Source of the DNA: an archaeon
GTDB taxonomy: Archaea > Thermoproteota > Nitrososphaeria > Nitrososphaerales > Gagatemarchaeaceae
Assembly: GCA_902812495.1 (NCBI GenBank)
Contig: CADDZR010000014.1
Location: 1-35,789, forward strand
DNA length: 35,789 bases
Reading direction: 5' to 3'
The notes under the pieces were generated by a model. The model did not search any database, had not been told where the DNA came from, and worked only from the letters and a program-made list of their open reading frames with translations. A program made the translations under genes and the position numbers. Shown here one piece after another: positions 1 to 8,597 of this stretch (within the stretch, counting starts at the first letter, position 1; every line of letters starts with the position of its first letter).

Positions 1-542
1 ATTATACCAACAGAGTCTGCAGTAACAAGTATGCCAGTTCCCTCTACTGAGACTGAAACTTGATGGGGTGCATGCCCTGGAGCGTGCATTATAACAAGTG
101 TTTTCTTTCCCAAGCTCAGCTGCATTTCTTCACCAACAACTCTTATCCTCGACTGCTCGACAGGGAGGGGTAAGCCATAGCTTTCAACAACCTTTTTTCC
201 AAAGACTTCTGTTGCACTTGTTACTAGCCTTTCCGGATCAACGAGGTGAGGTGCTGCCTTCTCGTGTGCTATTACCTCTGCATTTTTCATTACTTGAGCT
301 AAGTGCCCCGTTGCACCCCCGTGGTCGAGATGCACGTGAGTTGGTATTATGTAGTGCATCTCCTCTGGCCTGACTCCAACCTCTCCTATGGCTTGGAGCA
401 CATTCATATACGAAGAGGCGTACCCACAATCTATCAAAGCGTTCTTCCTGTCCTTTACAAGGTAAACGCCGACAGTTGCTTTCTGGCCAAGGGCCATTGT
501 ATCTATCAGGTACACTCCTTCACCAACACTAGAGATGCGCAA
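1..542 (-). CDS. MBL-fold metallo-hydrolase, partial (C-terminus beyond the left edge)
   Basis: Reading leftward from a TTG at 542, about 180 residues are visible. The zinc-binding motif T-H-V-H-L-D-H-G-G lies at residues 68-76 and a second ligand region, H-A-P-G-H-A-P-H, near residue 155. Both are hallmarks of the metallo-beta-lactamase fold (glyoxalase II, lactonase and similar binuclear zinc hydrolases). The substrate cannot be read from the sequence. The TTG start is chosen because a TATA-like stretch (564-573 on the opposite strand) lies about 25-30 nt upstream, fitting a leaderless transcript; the next ATG is inside the first beta strands. The gene is divergent from the DUF429 gene at 624. 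The C-terminal part is cut by the window edge, so total length is unknown. Confidence 0.85.
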   Translation of the reverse strand, partial: MRISSVGEGVYLIDTMALGQKATVGVYLVKDRKNALIDCGYASSYMNVLQAIGEVGVRPEEMHYIIPTHVHLDHGGATGHLAQVMKNAEVIAHEKAAPHLVDPERLVTSATEVFGKKVVESYGLPLPVEQSRIRVVGEEMQLSLGKKTLVIMHAPGHAPHQVSVSVEGTGILVTADSVGI

Positions 543-623
543 CCTTTTCTGTGTTTGCTTTTTGGGATAAAAACCTCTCCTTTTCGGTTCGAACTACATA
601 TATCAGGCCTCACATTCAATGTT

Positions 624-1220
624 ATGCCGTTGAAGTCCGTTGGTATAGACCTCTCAGCCTCAAGCAAGAGGGGTACTGGCTTCTCTGTTCTAAAGGAGGA
701 TATGACATGCGAAACGGAATTACTTTACACTGACTTCGATATAGTTAGAAGGACAGTTGACGAGATTCCTGATGTTGTATGCATAGATGCGCCTCTCTTC
801 TTCCCAGAAGGGAGGAGGAGCTTCAGGGAGAGAGGTCCCCCTCATCTTAGAGAGTGCGATAAGGTGCTTTTGAAAATGGGTATCAGGTTCTTCCCTGTTA
901 CGCTTGGACCAATGAGAAAGCTTACTGTCAGAGGGATCAGGATTAGGAGGAGACTGGAGCAGCGGGGTTTACTTGTCTTCGAGAGCTTTCCGGGTGCTGT
1001 CCAGGACATTCTCGGCATAATGAGGAAACAGAGGGGGCTGAGATATCTCGAGGCAGCGCTTCGCTCTCTAGGCCTCAAGATAATAACTTCGGAACAATCC
1101 CTCGACGGGGACCAGCTTGATGCGGCAACCATGTCCTTGATGGGCATGATTTATCTCTGGGGTCATGGAAGACTTATCGGCAAGAAAGAGGAGGGGTACA
1201 TGCTTATTCCTAACATATAG
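624..1220 (+). CDS. DUF429 family protein
   Basis: A 198-residue protein opening with V-G-I-D-L-S-A-S-S-K-R, the N-terminal signature of DUF429, a family with an RNase-H-like fold and no established reaction. A second conserved acidic site is C-I-D-A-P-L at about residue 50, followed by an R-E-C-D segment, a G-P-M-R loop and, near the end, D-G-D-Q-L-D-A. These spaced Asp residues suggest metal binding, which is inference from the fold. The reading frame stays open further upstream to about 303, but ATG 624 has a TATA-like box (595-603) about 25 nt before it and starts exactly at the conserved strand. TTG 630 is an alternative start. It sits between the divergent MBL gene and the threonine operon. 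Confidence 0.8.
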   Translation: MPLKSVGIDLSASSKRGTGFSVLKEDMTCETELLYTDFDIVRRTVDEIPDVVCIDAPLFFPEGRRSFRERGPPHLRECDKVLLKMGIRFFPVTLGPMRKLTVRGIRIRRRLEQRGLLVFESFPGAVQDILGIMRKQRGLRYLEAALRSLGLKIITSEQSLDGDQLDAATMSLMGMIYLWGHGRLIGKKEEGYMLIPNI

Positions 1221-1259
1221 CTCTAGTTTACAACTTATATCGGACAAAGTACAGAGGTG

Positions 1260-2201
1260 ATGCTTGTATTGCATAGGACTGTAGTTGCTGCCGCCCCAGC
1301 TTCATGCGCAAACCTGGGGCCAGGATTTGACGTCTTCGGTATAGCGCTCTGTGAACCGGAGGACAGGATAGAGCTGGAGGTGGAGGATTCCAGTACCTTC
1401 TCCCTTGATTTCGAGGTAGAGGGAAATGTTCCAAGAGAGCAGGAGAAAAATGCAGCTGCATTTGTTATTTCGTGTATAGCAAGGAAGTACAGGATAAGAA
1501 AGAGGATAAAGGCTAGACTAAGAAAGGGTGTACCTGTCGGGGTAGGACTTGGGAGCAGTGCAGCCTCCTCAGTTGTCTCAGCATTTGCTATGAACAAAGT
1601 CTTCAAACTTGGAATGGACGTCATGCAGATTCTTGCTTTCTCCTCAGAGGGGGAGAAGCTCTGTTCTGGAGCGGCACATCTTGACAACATAACAGCATCG
1701 TTGCTGGGAGGATTTACAATCTCTCCCTCCCGCTTTACACCCCCTGTATCTATCAAACCACCCGACAGTTTGGCTCTTTGTGTAGTGACACCGCAGGTCG
1801 ATACACCCGAGAGGAAGACAGAGTATGCGCGTTCTCTTCTTCCGGAGAAGGTTGGTCTTCCAGACGTTGTTTCAAACATAAGGAACGCTTCCCTTGTTGT
1901 GGCTGGGATGGCCCTTTCAGACATAGATATGTTGGGCATGGGTATGGAGGACTACATAGTTGAAAGGTCAAGGCTGAAGATGAATCCGCACTACCCTTCT
2001 GTAAAGCTCGAGGCAAAGAAGGCAGGTGCCAGCGGTGTGTGTATTAGCGGAGCAGGCCCAAGTATTCTTGCTGTCGTCGACAGCTCAAAAAGGAAGCCTA
2101 GGAGCGTTCTGGATAGTATGCTGCGAAGTTACAGGAAGTCGGGGATAAAGGCGGAAGGATTCGTTACAAAGCCAGGTAAAGGAGCTAGGATTGTCGGCTG
2201 A
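1260..2201 (+). CDS. thrB: homoserine kinase (GHMP kinase family)
   Basis: Phosphorylates L-homoserine with ATP to O-phosphohomoserine, the step before threonine synthase. The 313-residue protein has the N-terminal A-P-A-S-C-A-N-L-G-P-G-F-D motif, the GHMP ATP-binding loop P-V-G-V-G-L-G-S-S-A-A-S-S near residue 91, and a late G-A-S-G-V-C-I-S-G-A-G-P-S segment (GHMP motif 3). Length matches the family (about 300 residues). ATG 1260 is preferred over GTG 1257 because a TATA-like box at 1234-1241 places a leaderless start there; the two differ by one codon. The 3' end overlaps the next gene by 11 nt, and threonine synthase as neighbour confirms the substrate. Confidence 0.93.
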   Translation: MLVLHRTVVAAAPASCANLGPGFDVFGIALCEPEDRIELEVEDSSTFSLDFEVEGNVPREQEKNAAAFVISCIARKYRIRKRIKARLRKGVPVGVGLGSSAASSVVSAFAMNKVFKLGMDVMQILAFSSEGEKLCSGAAHLDNITASLLGGFTISPSRFTPPVSIKPPDSLALCVVTPQVDTPERKTEYARSLLPEKVGLPDVVSNIRNASLVVAGMALSDIDMLGMGMEDYIVERSRLKMNPHYPSVKLEAKKAGASGVCISGAGPSILAVVDSSKRKPRSVLDSMLRSYRKSGIKAEGFVTKPGKGARIVG

Positions 2202-3378
2202 GTGGTACTTAAGGTGCATAGGTTGCGGCTCAACTTTCAGGGAAGAGCCAGAAGATTTCAGGTGCCCGAAATGCGATGACCTTCTAGAGCTCGAAAAAGA
2301 GGGCCTTCCGGAACTAAGGGAGCTCTACGCATCTGGCGGAAAGGGCATATGGAGGTTTTCGTGCGCATTACCGCTCAAAGAAATATTCTCTGTATCGCTT
2401 GAGGAGGGGAACACACCTCTTGTTAAATCATCAAACATAGGTGAACAAAAAATTGACCTTCACTTCAAAGTAGAAGGGTCAAATCCTACTGGTTCATTCA
2501 AGGACAGGGGTATGACAGTTGCTATCTCCCATGCTATTTCCCGAGGCGCAAGGGTGGCTCTCTGTGCCTCTACGGGCAACACATCCTCCTCCCTCGCAGC
2601 CTATTCCGCAAGGGCTGGAATCTCGTCATTTGTAATTGTTCCTGAGAATGCTGTCTCGCCTGCAAAGCTTGTCCAAGCTCATCTCTATGGCGCGAGTATA
2701 TTCAAGGTGAAGGGAAACTTTGACAGTGCACTGAAGAAAGCAAGAAGCCTTGCTCTCAGTCATGGAGCCTACCTGGTGAACTCCATAAACCCTTACAGGA
2801 TTGAGGGTCAGAAGACAGTTTCCTACGAGATATACGAGCAACTCGGTATGAGGATGCCGGACTACGTTTTCCTCCCTGTCGGGAATGCTGGAAACATAAG
2901 CGCTGTCTTCAAGGGTTTCTCGGAGCTTGTAAGGATGGGTGCCAGAGAAGAGTTACCAAAGATAGTCGGTGTGCAGGCAGAGGGTGCAGGTCCTATTGCA
3001 GAAGCATTCTCAAAAAACAGACAAACCATAAAACCTGTGAAGAACCCAAAAACAATAGCATCAGCAATAAGGATAGGAAACCCAGTCTCCTGGAAAAAAT
3101 GTATTAGAGCCGTGAGGGAAAGCAAGGGCACAGTAATTTCAGTCACTGATGAGGAAATACTTGCGAGCAGGGATGAGCTTGCAAGGAAAGAAGGTATACT
3201 CGTTGAAACAGCAAGTGCTGCTTCGTTAGCTGGCTTAAGGAAGATGATATCGAGGATACCAGCAGGTTCTTCCGTTGTATGCATACTTACTGGAACAGGA
3301 CTTAAGGATGCATCTGAAACAGCGTCTAGAGTGGTAATGCACGATATCTCGGAACTACGAAAGCTTTTAATTTTGTAG
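2191..3378 (+). CDS. thrC: threonine synthase
   Basis: PLP enzyme converting O-phosphohomoserine to L-threonine plus phosphate. The 395-residue protein begins with a small zinc-ribbon-like segment (Cys at 9, 12, 25, 28), typical of this archaeal/plant-like subgroup. The PLP lysine lies in P-T-G-S-F-K-D-R-G-M near residue 104; S-T-G-N-T-S-S-S is the phosphate/substrate loop; P-V-G-N-A-G-N-I and L-T-G-T-G-L-K-D are later fold-type-II signatures. It starts at TTG 2191, inside the end of thrB, giving an 11-nt overlap and probable translational coupling in a two-gene threonine operon. No aspartate kinase or homoserine dehydrogenase is present in the window. Confidence 0.95.
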   Translation: MSAEWYLRCIGCGSTFREEPEDFRCPKCDDLLELEKEGLPELRELYASGGKGIWRFSCALPLKEIFSVSLEEGNTPLVKSSNIGEQKIDLHFKVEGSNPTGSFKDRGMTVAISHAISRGARVALCASTGNTSSSLAAYSARAGISSFVIVPENAVSPAKLVQAHLYGASIFKVKGNFDSALKKARSLALSHGAYLVNSINPYRIEGQKTVSYEIYEQLGMRMPDYVFLPVGNAGNISAVFKGFSELVRMGAREELPKIVGVQAEGAGPIAEAFSKNRQTIKPVKNPKTIASAIRIGNPVSWKKCIRAVRESKGTVISVTDEEILASRDELARKEGILVETASAASLAGLRKMISRIPAGSSVVCILTGTGLKDASETASRVVMHDISELRKLLIL

Positions 3379-3382
3379 CAAT

Positions 3383-3736
3383 CTAGTTCTTTTTCGACAC
3401 TAGACCTAGTATTCCGCCAACCAACCCTAAGATGGCTCCTATTACAAATCCACCTGCAGCTCCAATGAAACTAAGGAGAGAAAACAGTATCACTAGGACT
3501 GCCCAAGCCTGATTCCCAGGATCTCTGTACATTCTCTGTCCAAAAACGATTACAAGTATGCCAAATATGATGCCTACAATTCCAGCCAGACCCGCAAGTG
3601 CGCCAACCCCTCCTATCGACAGGGTGGCTAAAGCACCTAAAATCGCACCTAGAACAGCCACGACTAACCCTCCTATTATTATCAGTATTCCGCCAACCAA
3701 ACATAATATCCATGCTGTATGTAGTTCTTCTGCCAT
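3383..3736 (-). CDS. small glycine-rich membrane protein (DUF4190/4064-like)
   Basis: A 117-residue, very hydrophobic protein with about four membrane segments (roughly residues 8-33, 37-66, 76-92 and 94-113). It is rich in Gly, Ala, Leu and Ile, with short connecting loops around Q-R-M-Y-R-D-P-G-N and a basic S-K-K-N tail. Such proteins are common in archaea and carry generic DUF labels; I do not recognise a function. Start ATG 3736 lies about 25-30 nt after a TATA-like box (3758-3766 read on the minus strand). It is convergent with thrC, only 4 nt apart, and divergent from the ArsR-like regulator at 3875, which is a candidate regulator by position only. Confidence 0.7.
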   Translation of the reverse strand: MAEELHTAWILCLVGGILIIIGGLVVAVLGAILGALATLSIGGVGALAGLAGIVGIIFGILVIVFGQRMYRDPGNQAWAVLVILFSLLSFIGAAGGFVIGAILGLVGGILGLVSKKN

Positions 3737-3874
3737 GCATATCTTTGTTTTTTTAGACTATATAAATGCATCATGTAGGTTAAAAGAAGATCAGAACAAG
3801 AATAACGAAGTCAAATTTAAATATAACCGCTCGACAGTATACAACCACGGGATGATAACCGGGGTGTTAACCGA

Positions 3875-4543
3875 ATGTCCATGAACGAGCTCGATTCCGT
3901 GCTTAATGCAGTAGAGAATCCTATAAGGAGGAGAATTATAGAGAGGCTGAGCCGTGAACCGAGCTACCAGCTGCAGCTTTCAAAGGACTTAGGACTGAGC
4001 CAGCAGCTAGTTGCGAAGCACCTTGGAAGCATGGAGGACGCCGGTCTCGTGAAGACGTTGATGGAGGAGAGTCCACGTGGCCCAAAGAGGAAGGAGTACA
4101 TACTGAGCAAGAGTGTCTCGGTTACCGTAGATTTTGCACCAAATCTCTTTAGGGCGAGAGTCTTTACTTTCGGTGCTGTTCCAGGGATTGAGGAGAACAG
4201 CGAGAGCGAGAGAATTTTCGAGAAAATAAACGAGATAATGAAATATCCAGACGAGATATCGAGGATAGGCCCACTTGCACAGATAATACTTGAGGTCGAT
4301 AACAAGCTGAAGAAGATGGAGGAGGAGAGGGCAGTACTCCTCTACCTCAGGACCCTTGCCCTGAGGGAGGCTGCAAGGGCAAGCGGCTCCCTAAAGTCCT
4401 CGGATAGAAGGAAGGTCCTACGCTACATTCTTAATGAGCAGAAGGAGAGTCTAATGGATATGTCTTATGTTCTTGGTATTCAAAAACAGGTACTCTCCGA
4501 TATAATAGATGAGATAGAGTCAGAGTTCTTCAGAGAACAATAA
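3875..4543 (+). CDS. ArsR-family winged-helix transcriptional regulator
   Basis: A 222-residue DNA-binding protein. Residues 5-75 form a winged helix-turn-helix: N-P-I-R-R-R-I-I-E-R-L, then L-G-L-S-Q-Q-L-V-A-K-H-L as recognition region, then a wing containing P-R-G-P-K-R-K-E-Y. The C-terminal two thirds is mostly helical and charged, with a probable coiled coil around residues 135-160 (D-N-K-L-K-K-M-E-E-E-R), suggesting dimerisation. This layout matches archaeal ArsR-like regulators rather than metal-sensing bacterial ArsR, and I see no Cys metal site. A TATA-like AT-rich element lies at about 3815-3827, giving a short leader of roughly 25 nt. ATG 3881 is an alternative start. Regulatory targets are unknown. 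Confidence 0.82.
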   Translation: MSMNELDSVLNAVENPIRRRIIERLSREPSYQLQLSKDLGLSQQLVAKHLGSMEDAGLVKTLMEESPRGPKRKEYILSKSVSVTVDFAPNLFRARVFTFGAVPGIEENSESERIFEKINEIMKYPDEISRIGPLAQIILEVDNKLKKMEEERAVLLYLRTLALREAARASGSLKSSDRRKVLRYILNEQKESLMDMSYVLGIQKQVLSDIIDEIESEFFREQ

Positions 4544-4561
4544 AAAGTTTGGAAGGGGAAT

Positions 4562-4738
4562 TTACACGCCAAGCTCTGGGAAGCTTGTCTGAGGAACACC
4601 AAGCTGGGACTGAAGTGTCCTTATTCTAGTAGCGTACTCCCTCATCCTTGCACTGTCATTTTGCACCTTCGCTATCCTGTACCCCTTCCAGGCCTTCCTC
4701 AAGGCACCCCAAATCTGACCCTTGTTGTAGTCTGTCAT
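4562..4738 (-). CDS. 58-aa small charged helical protein, unknown
   Basis: Begins M-T-D-Y-N-K-G-Q-I-W-G-A-L and continues as an amphipathic, Arg/Lys-rich helical stretch (R-K-A-W-K-G-Y-R-I-A-K) to a Leu-Gly-Val end. No transmembrane segment or cysteines. An AGGTG element 6-8 nt upstream of ATG 4738 looks like a ribosome binding site, which favours this start over a longer in-frame start at 4789. It follows proline dehydrogenase on the same strand, about 100 nt downstream of that gene's end. I do not recognise the family; the composition would fit a nucleic-acid- or protein-binding small helical protein, but that is a guess. Confidence 0.6.
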   Translation of the reverse strand: MTDYNKGQIWGALRKAWKGYRIAKVQNDSARMREYATRIRTLQSQLGVPQTSFPELGV

Positions 4739-4839
4739 TTTTGCACCTTTTTCATGATATGCTGTATGGTACTTTGAAAGGCGAGTCAATATGATTTGAT
4801 CAATCTGTCAAACGGATTTTTATATCATTGCCCCTTCAA

Positions 4840-5685
4840 CTATATTAGGGACCTTATCAAGAGCATTATATTGCTTGGATGCTCGTATATCCTTCTTTTT
4901 GAATAAGGATACCAGTTTTCTCCGTAGGGCAGATACTCCGAAACAGTGTACCCACTCGAAACAAGCTCATCTTTCAGCTCTTCCCTTATCCCTTTTAGAA
5001 GTTCGAACTCGAAGCCTTCCTTTTTCTCTTTGCTCAGCTCAATTGCTCTGTCTATCAGATGCTTGTCGTGTGTCGCAACTGCAAAATATATCCCAGAACT
5101 GAAGAGCCTTTCCATTAATTTTTCATAATTCTTTCTTATCTCGGTTCTTTTGGAAAAAGCTATCTCGCTACTCTCCCTGTATGCCCCTTTCACAAGCCTG
5201 ACCATCCCGCCCTTCGAGATTATCCTTTCCATGTCATCCTGCGTCCTCCTCAGGTATGCTTGAAGTGCAACACCAGTATTGCCGTAGCTTTCAAGAACAG
5301 CAAGATATAGGTATAATGTTACATCTGTAAATTTCGAGCCCTCCATGTCAATCCAAACGTATTGTTTGAGCTTTGCTCCATTCTCGACTATCTTTTCTAG
5401 TCTCCTTCTTGCCTTCTCCCTATCTAGTATCAGGCCCAGCTGTGTCAGCTTAAGAGAAACACAACCCCTTATTCCCTGGTTGTGTATCTCATTCTGGAGC
5501 CTCAGGTATTCGTTGGTATGGCTCTCTGCAACAGAATCCTCAGTTATGTCCTCTCCAAGGTAGTTTATGACAGCACCCACACCCCTTGAGTTTGCTTTCT
5601 TTGCGTCCTTTATTGCATCCTCAAGCCTTGTTCCTGCTATCCATCTTTTTGCTATTCTAAGGATGAGCGCTTCTTTTAGGCCCAA
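4840..5685 (-). CDS. putA/fadM-like: proline dehydrogenase (monofunctional)
   Basis: FAD enzyme oxidising L-proline to pyrroline-5-carboxylate. The 281-residue protein shows the PRODH TIM-barrel signatures: I-D-M-E-G at about residue 113, A-Y-L-R-R-T near 143, L-V-K-G-A-Y-R-E near 163, A-T-H-D near 203, and the C-terminal Y-L-P-Y-G-x-x-W-x-x-Y-x-x-R-R-x-x-E-x-P-S-N that binds proline and FAD. Length fits monofunctional PRODH rather than PutA. It starts at TTG 5685, 24-33 nt from the TATA-like element at 5709-5718, which it appears to share with the divergent Xaa-Pro peptidase. Together they suggest dipeptide cleavage followed by proline oxidation. The P5C dehydrogenase is not in the window. 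Confidence 0.92.
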   Translation of the reverse strand: MGLKEALILRIAKRWIAGTRLEDAIKDAKKANSRGVGAVINYLGEDITEDSVAESHTNEYLRLQNEIHNQGIRGCVSLKLTQLGLILDREKARRRLEKIVENGAKLKQYVWIDMEGSKFTDVTLYLYLAVLESYGNTGVALQAYLRRTQDDMERIISKGGMVRLVKGAYRESSEIAFSKRTEIRKNYEKLMERLFSSGIYFAVATHDKHLIDRAIELSKEKKEGFEFELLKGIREELKDELVSSGYTVSEYLPYGENWYPYSKRRIYEHPSNIMLLIRSLI

Positions 5686-5708
5686 GCTTACATGGCCAGC
5701 ATGAAATG

Positions 5709-5718
5709 CTATATTAAT
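5709..5718. promoter_or_regulatory. TATA-like element apparently shared by two divergent genes
   Basis: The near-symmetric AT element CTATATTAAT lies 24-33 nt from the TTG start of proline dehydrogenase (5685, minus strand) and 22-31 nt from the GTG start preferred for the Xaa-Pro peptidase (5740, plus strand). Both spacings fit leaderless archaeal transcripts. No other good TATA-like box exists in the 54 nt between the two starts. Confidence 0.5.
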
Positions 5719-5739
5719 GGTATACTAAAGCAAGGAAGC

Positions 5740-6825
5740 GTGGAGCAACCGCAAAGACAGAGGCTCAAGAAGCTTGCGGAGGCTGTCTCAAGGGAAGGGC
5801 TTGAGGGGATTGTCCTTGTGCCTGGTCCAAACATGTTCTACCTAACAGGGATAAACTCTCTCCTGCTGGAAAGACCCTTTATGCTCTTTATTTCAAAGAA
5901 CGAGGATTTGAAACTTCTTTCGCCTAAGCTTGAGGCAGGACCCTACGAGAGCCTTGGCATCGATGTACAGGAATGGACAGACGAGGAAGGTCCCTCCCAA
6001 GCAATGAAGACTCTTGTGTCGAAGCTTGAGAGAGGTACATGGGGGATTGAAGGGAGGATGCCCTTCAGCTTCTTCAACCTTCTTTCCCACTACCTAAAAG
6101 CTGAGTTCAGGAACGCGCAGGATATCCTTCTTTCAGTGAGGGAGGTCAAGGATAGCAGCGAAAAGGAACTCCTCCAAAAAGCTTCTAGGATCCTTAGCAA
6201 GGCGTTCGTCTCCTTTCCGGAGATAATAAGGGAAGGCATGACTGAAATGGAACTTGCTAGAAAGGTTGCTGACAGGATCTACGAGCTTGGGGCAGAGAAG
6301 GTGGAAGATGTGCTAGTACAGTCTGGATCGAGGGCATCCGACCCACATTCCTTACCCTCAGGCAAGAAAATACGCAGGAAAGAATTAATTGTCATTGACG
6401 TATCCTGCACTTTCAAGGGATACTATTCCGACATAACAAGAACATACTCTGTGTCAAAGCCTGAGAAAGTTGAAGATGTTTACAACACCGTGCTTGAATC
6501 ACAGCTTTCGGCTGAGAGGAAGGCAAAAGCAGGTGTGAAGGCAGAGGAAGTTGATGCAGCGGCAAGGAACTATATCAATTCAAAGGGGTACGGCAAGTTC
6601 TTCATACACAGGACAGGGCACGGTCTTGGGCTAGAGGTCCATGAGGCACCCTTCATAGTTAAAGGTAACAGTTCAAGTCTGAGGGAAAACGTCTGCTTTA
6701 CAGTAGAGCCTGGAATATATGTGCAAGGAAAGTTCGGAATAAGGATAGAGGACGATGTCTTCATTGAGAACACATCAGCTTTTGAGATAACAAAAGTACC
6801 CAAGGAGTACCTCTGGTGGCTATAG
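5740..6825 (+). CDS. pepQ: Xaa-Pro dipeptidase/aminopeptidase (M24)
   Basis: Metallopeptidase releasing proline-containing residues from peptides. The 361-residue protein has an N-terminal creatinase-like domain (about 1-125) and a pita-bread M24 catalytic domain. The five metal ligands are visible: Asp in V-I-D-V-S, Asp in Y-S-D-I-T-R-T, His in G-H-G-L-G-L-E-V-H-E, Glu in T-V-E-P-G-I-Y and Glu in R-I-E-D-D. Size and order are those of archaeal prolidase. The frame opens at ATG 5692, but the TATA-like element at 5709-5718 lies inside that extension, so GTG 5740 is preferred. It is divergent from proline dehydrogenase, consistent with a joint role in proline catabolism. Confidence 0.9.
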   Translation: MEQPQRQRLKKLAEAVSREGLEGIVLVPGPNMFYLTGINSLLLERPFMLFISKNEDLKLLSPKLEAGPYESLGIDVQEWTDEEGPSQAMKTLVSKLERGTWGIEGRMPFSFFNLLSHYLKAEFRNAQDILLSVREVKDSSEKELLQKASRILSKAFVSFPEIIREGMTEMELARKVADRIYELGAEKVEDVLVQSGSRASDPHSLPSGKKIRRKELIVIDVSCTFKGYYSDITRTYSVSKPEKVEDVYNTVLESQLSAERKAKAGVKAEEVDAAARNYINSKGYGKFFIHRTGHGLGLEVHEAPFIVKGNSSSLRENVCFTVEPGIYVQGKFGIRIEDDVFIENTSAFEITKVPKEYLWWL

Positions 6826-6861
6826 CAACAGATTTATCCTAGCCTCAAGCTAAAAGTACCG

Positions 6862-8556
6862 TTGAGAAACTCGGAGGTTGCGGACCTTCTGGAGAGGATA
6901 GCTCTTTTGCTTGAGGCAAGCGGTGAGGAGGAGAGATTCAAGGTTGTTGCTTACAGAAGGGCTGCCACAAGCATAAGGAATCTTGAGGAGGACATAGAGG
7001 AGGTGTGGAAAAAGGGGAAGCTTGCAGAGATAAAGTACGTTGGTGAGGGCATAGCGAAGAAGATAGATCAGTACCTCAGGGATGGAAGGTCAGAATACCT
7101 GGAGGAGCTGGAGAAAAAGGTACCCAAGGGTGCCATAGAGCTGATGCAGGTTCCAGGGATAGGTCCAAAGACGGCCTACAAGCTTGCAATTGGCTACGGT
7201 ATAAAGAGCGTTGAAGAGCTGAAGCAGGCAATCGAGAGTGGAAAGCTTGACGATTTCTTTGGTGAATCTGTTAGAAGGTCAATACTTGCATCAATAGAAA
7301 AGCTTCAGAGCTACGAGAAGAGAATGCTCCTACCGGAGGCTGAGCAAATAGCAGAAGCAGTATCCAGTTTTTTCTCCTCGCATGGGATAAGGATATTCGT
7401 TGCTGGAAGTCTGAGGAGAGGAAAGAGCACGATTGGGGATATAGATATAATCTCAACATCAAAGGATTCTGCATCCCTTCTCTCCTCTTTCCCTTTGGTG
7501 GACAGCGTTGTTGAGAGCGGTCCAAAGAGGGCAAGTGTGAGGCTGAAGAATGGTGTTCAGGTAGACCTGAGAATATTCGAGGAGGACGAGCTTGGTTCAG
7601 CATTGCTTTACTTCACAGGTTCGAAGCAGCATAATATAGCACTTCGCAACATTGCAATTGAAAAGGGTATGAAGCTGAACGAGTATGGTTTATTCAACCA
7701 GAAAACTGGCGAGAGAATAGCAAGCAGCAGGGAAGAGGAAGTATATGGCGCTCTTGGCATGAGCTACATAGAACCGGAGCTCAGAGAAGATAGGGGTGAG
7801 ATTGAAGCCGCATTGAACAAAAAGCTTCCCTCATTAATAAAGATAAGCGACGTAAGAGGGGATCTCCAAGTGCACAGCAACTGGAGCGACGGAGCAGACG
7901 AGCTTGAAGCTATGGCCGAAGAGGCAAGGAAAATTGGATACAGCTACATAGCATTCACGGACCATTCTGCCTCTGCCTCAATAGCAAATGGCTTGACAGA
8001 GGAGAGGTTCAGGAAGCAATGGAAGAAGATTGAAGAGCTTAATGATGCAATGAAACCATTCAAAATATTAAGGGGCGTTGAACTTGAGATACGCTCCGAC
8101 GGCTCGCTAGATTATAGCTCTGAATTTCTTGAGCAGTTTGACATAGTTGGCGCATCCCTTCATCAGGCGTACAGACAGCAACCTGAGAAGCTGACAGAGA
8201 GGATACTGAAGGCAATAAAAAACAGGCATGTAGACATAATCTTTCATCCAACAAACAGGCTGATAGGAAGGAGGGAGGGACACGAGGTAGACCTTGAAGC
8301 AATAATAAGGGAAGCAAGGGACAACAACAAGATACTTGAAATTGACGGCCAGCCGAACAGGCTTGACTTGGACGATATTTGGGCTAAGCGTGCTATGGAA
8401 GAGGGCGTGAAGATAGCGATAGATTCAGATGCCCATTCCATAGGTGAGCTTGGGAACATGAGGTACGGTGTTATAACGGCAAGGAGGGCCTGGCTTGAGC
8501 CAAGGCATGTCATAAACACTATGTCCTGCGAAGAACTTATGAAAGTGATATCGTAG
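6862..8556 (+). CDS. polX: DNA polymerase/3'-5' exonuclease PolX (Pol X + PHP)
   Basis: DNA repair enzyme for short-gap filling. The 564-residue protein contains, in order: an N-terminal helical 8-kDa-like region with helix-hairpin-helix motifs (I-K-Y-V-G-E-G-I-A near 53, V-P-G-I-G-P-K-T near 96), a family-X nucleotidyltransferase palm with G-S-L-R-R-G near 183 and the G-D-I-D-I carboxylates near 192, a further Asp in V-D-L-R, and a C-terminal PHP phosphoesterase domain beginning L-Q-V-H-S-N-W-S-D-G near 335 with F-T-D-H-S, H-P-T-N-R and D-S-D-A-H. This is the usual full-length PolX architecture. TTG 6862 is chosen for a TATA-like box at 6831-6838, about 27 nt upstream. Confidence 0.94.
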   Translation: MRNSEVADLLERIALLLEASGEEERFKVVAYRRAATSIRNLEEDIEEVWKKGKLAEIKYVGEGIAKKIDQYLRDGRSEYLEELEKKVPKGAIELMQVPGIGPKTAYKLAIGYGIKSVEELKQAIESGKLDDFFGESVRRSILASIEKLQSYEKRMLLPEAEQIAEAVSSFFSSHGIRIFVAGSLRRGKSTIGDIDIISTSKDSASLLSSFPLVDSVVESGPKRASVRLKNGVQVDLRIFEEDELGSALLYFTGSKQHNIALRNIAIEKGMKLNEYGLFNQKTGERIASSREEEVYGALGMSYIEPELREDRGEIEAALNKKLPSLIKISDVRGDLQVHSNWSDGADELEAMAEEARKIGYSYIAFTDHSASASIANGLTEERFRKQWKKIEELNDAMKPFKILRGVELEIRSDGSLDYSSEFLEQFDIVGASLHQAYRQQPEKLTERILKAIKNRHVDIIFHPTNRLIGRREGHEVDLEAIIREARDNNKILEIDGQPNRLDLDDIWAKRAMEEGVKIAIDSDAHSIGELGNMRYGVITARRAWLEPRHVINTMSCEELMKVIS

Positions 8557-8597
8557 TCTAAAACTAAAAATACACCGCTTTGTTGAATTAGCAAGAT

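Noticed and set aside
303-623. In-frame upstream extension of the DUF429 gene (to 303)
   Set aside because: It lies antisense to the conserved MBL-fold gene and passes through the promoter region; the conserved DUF429 start and a TATA-like box support 624.
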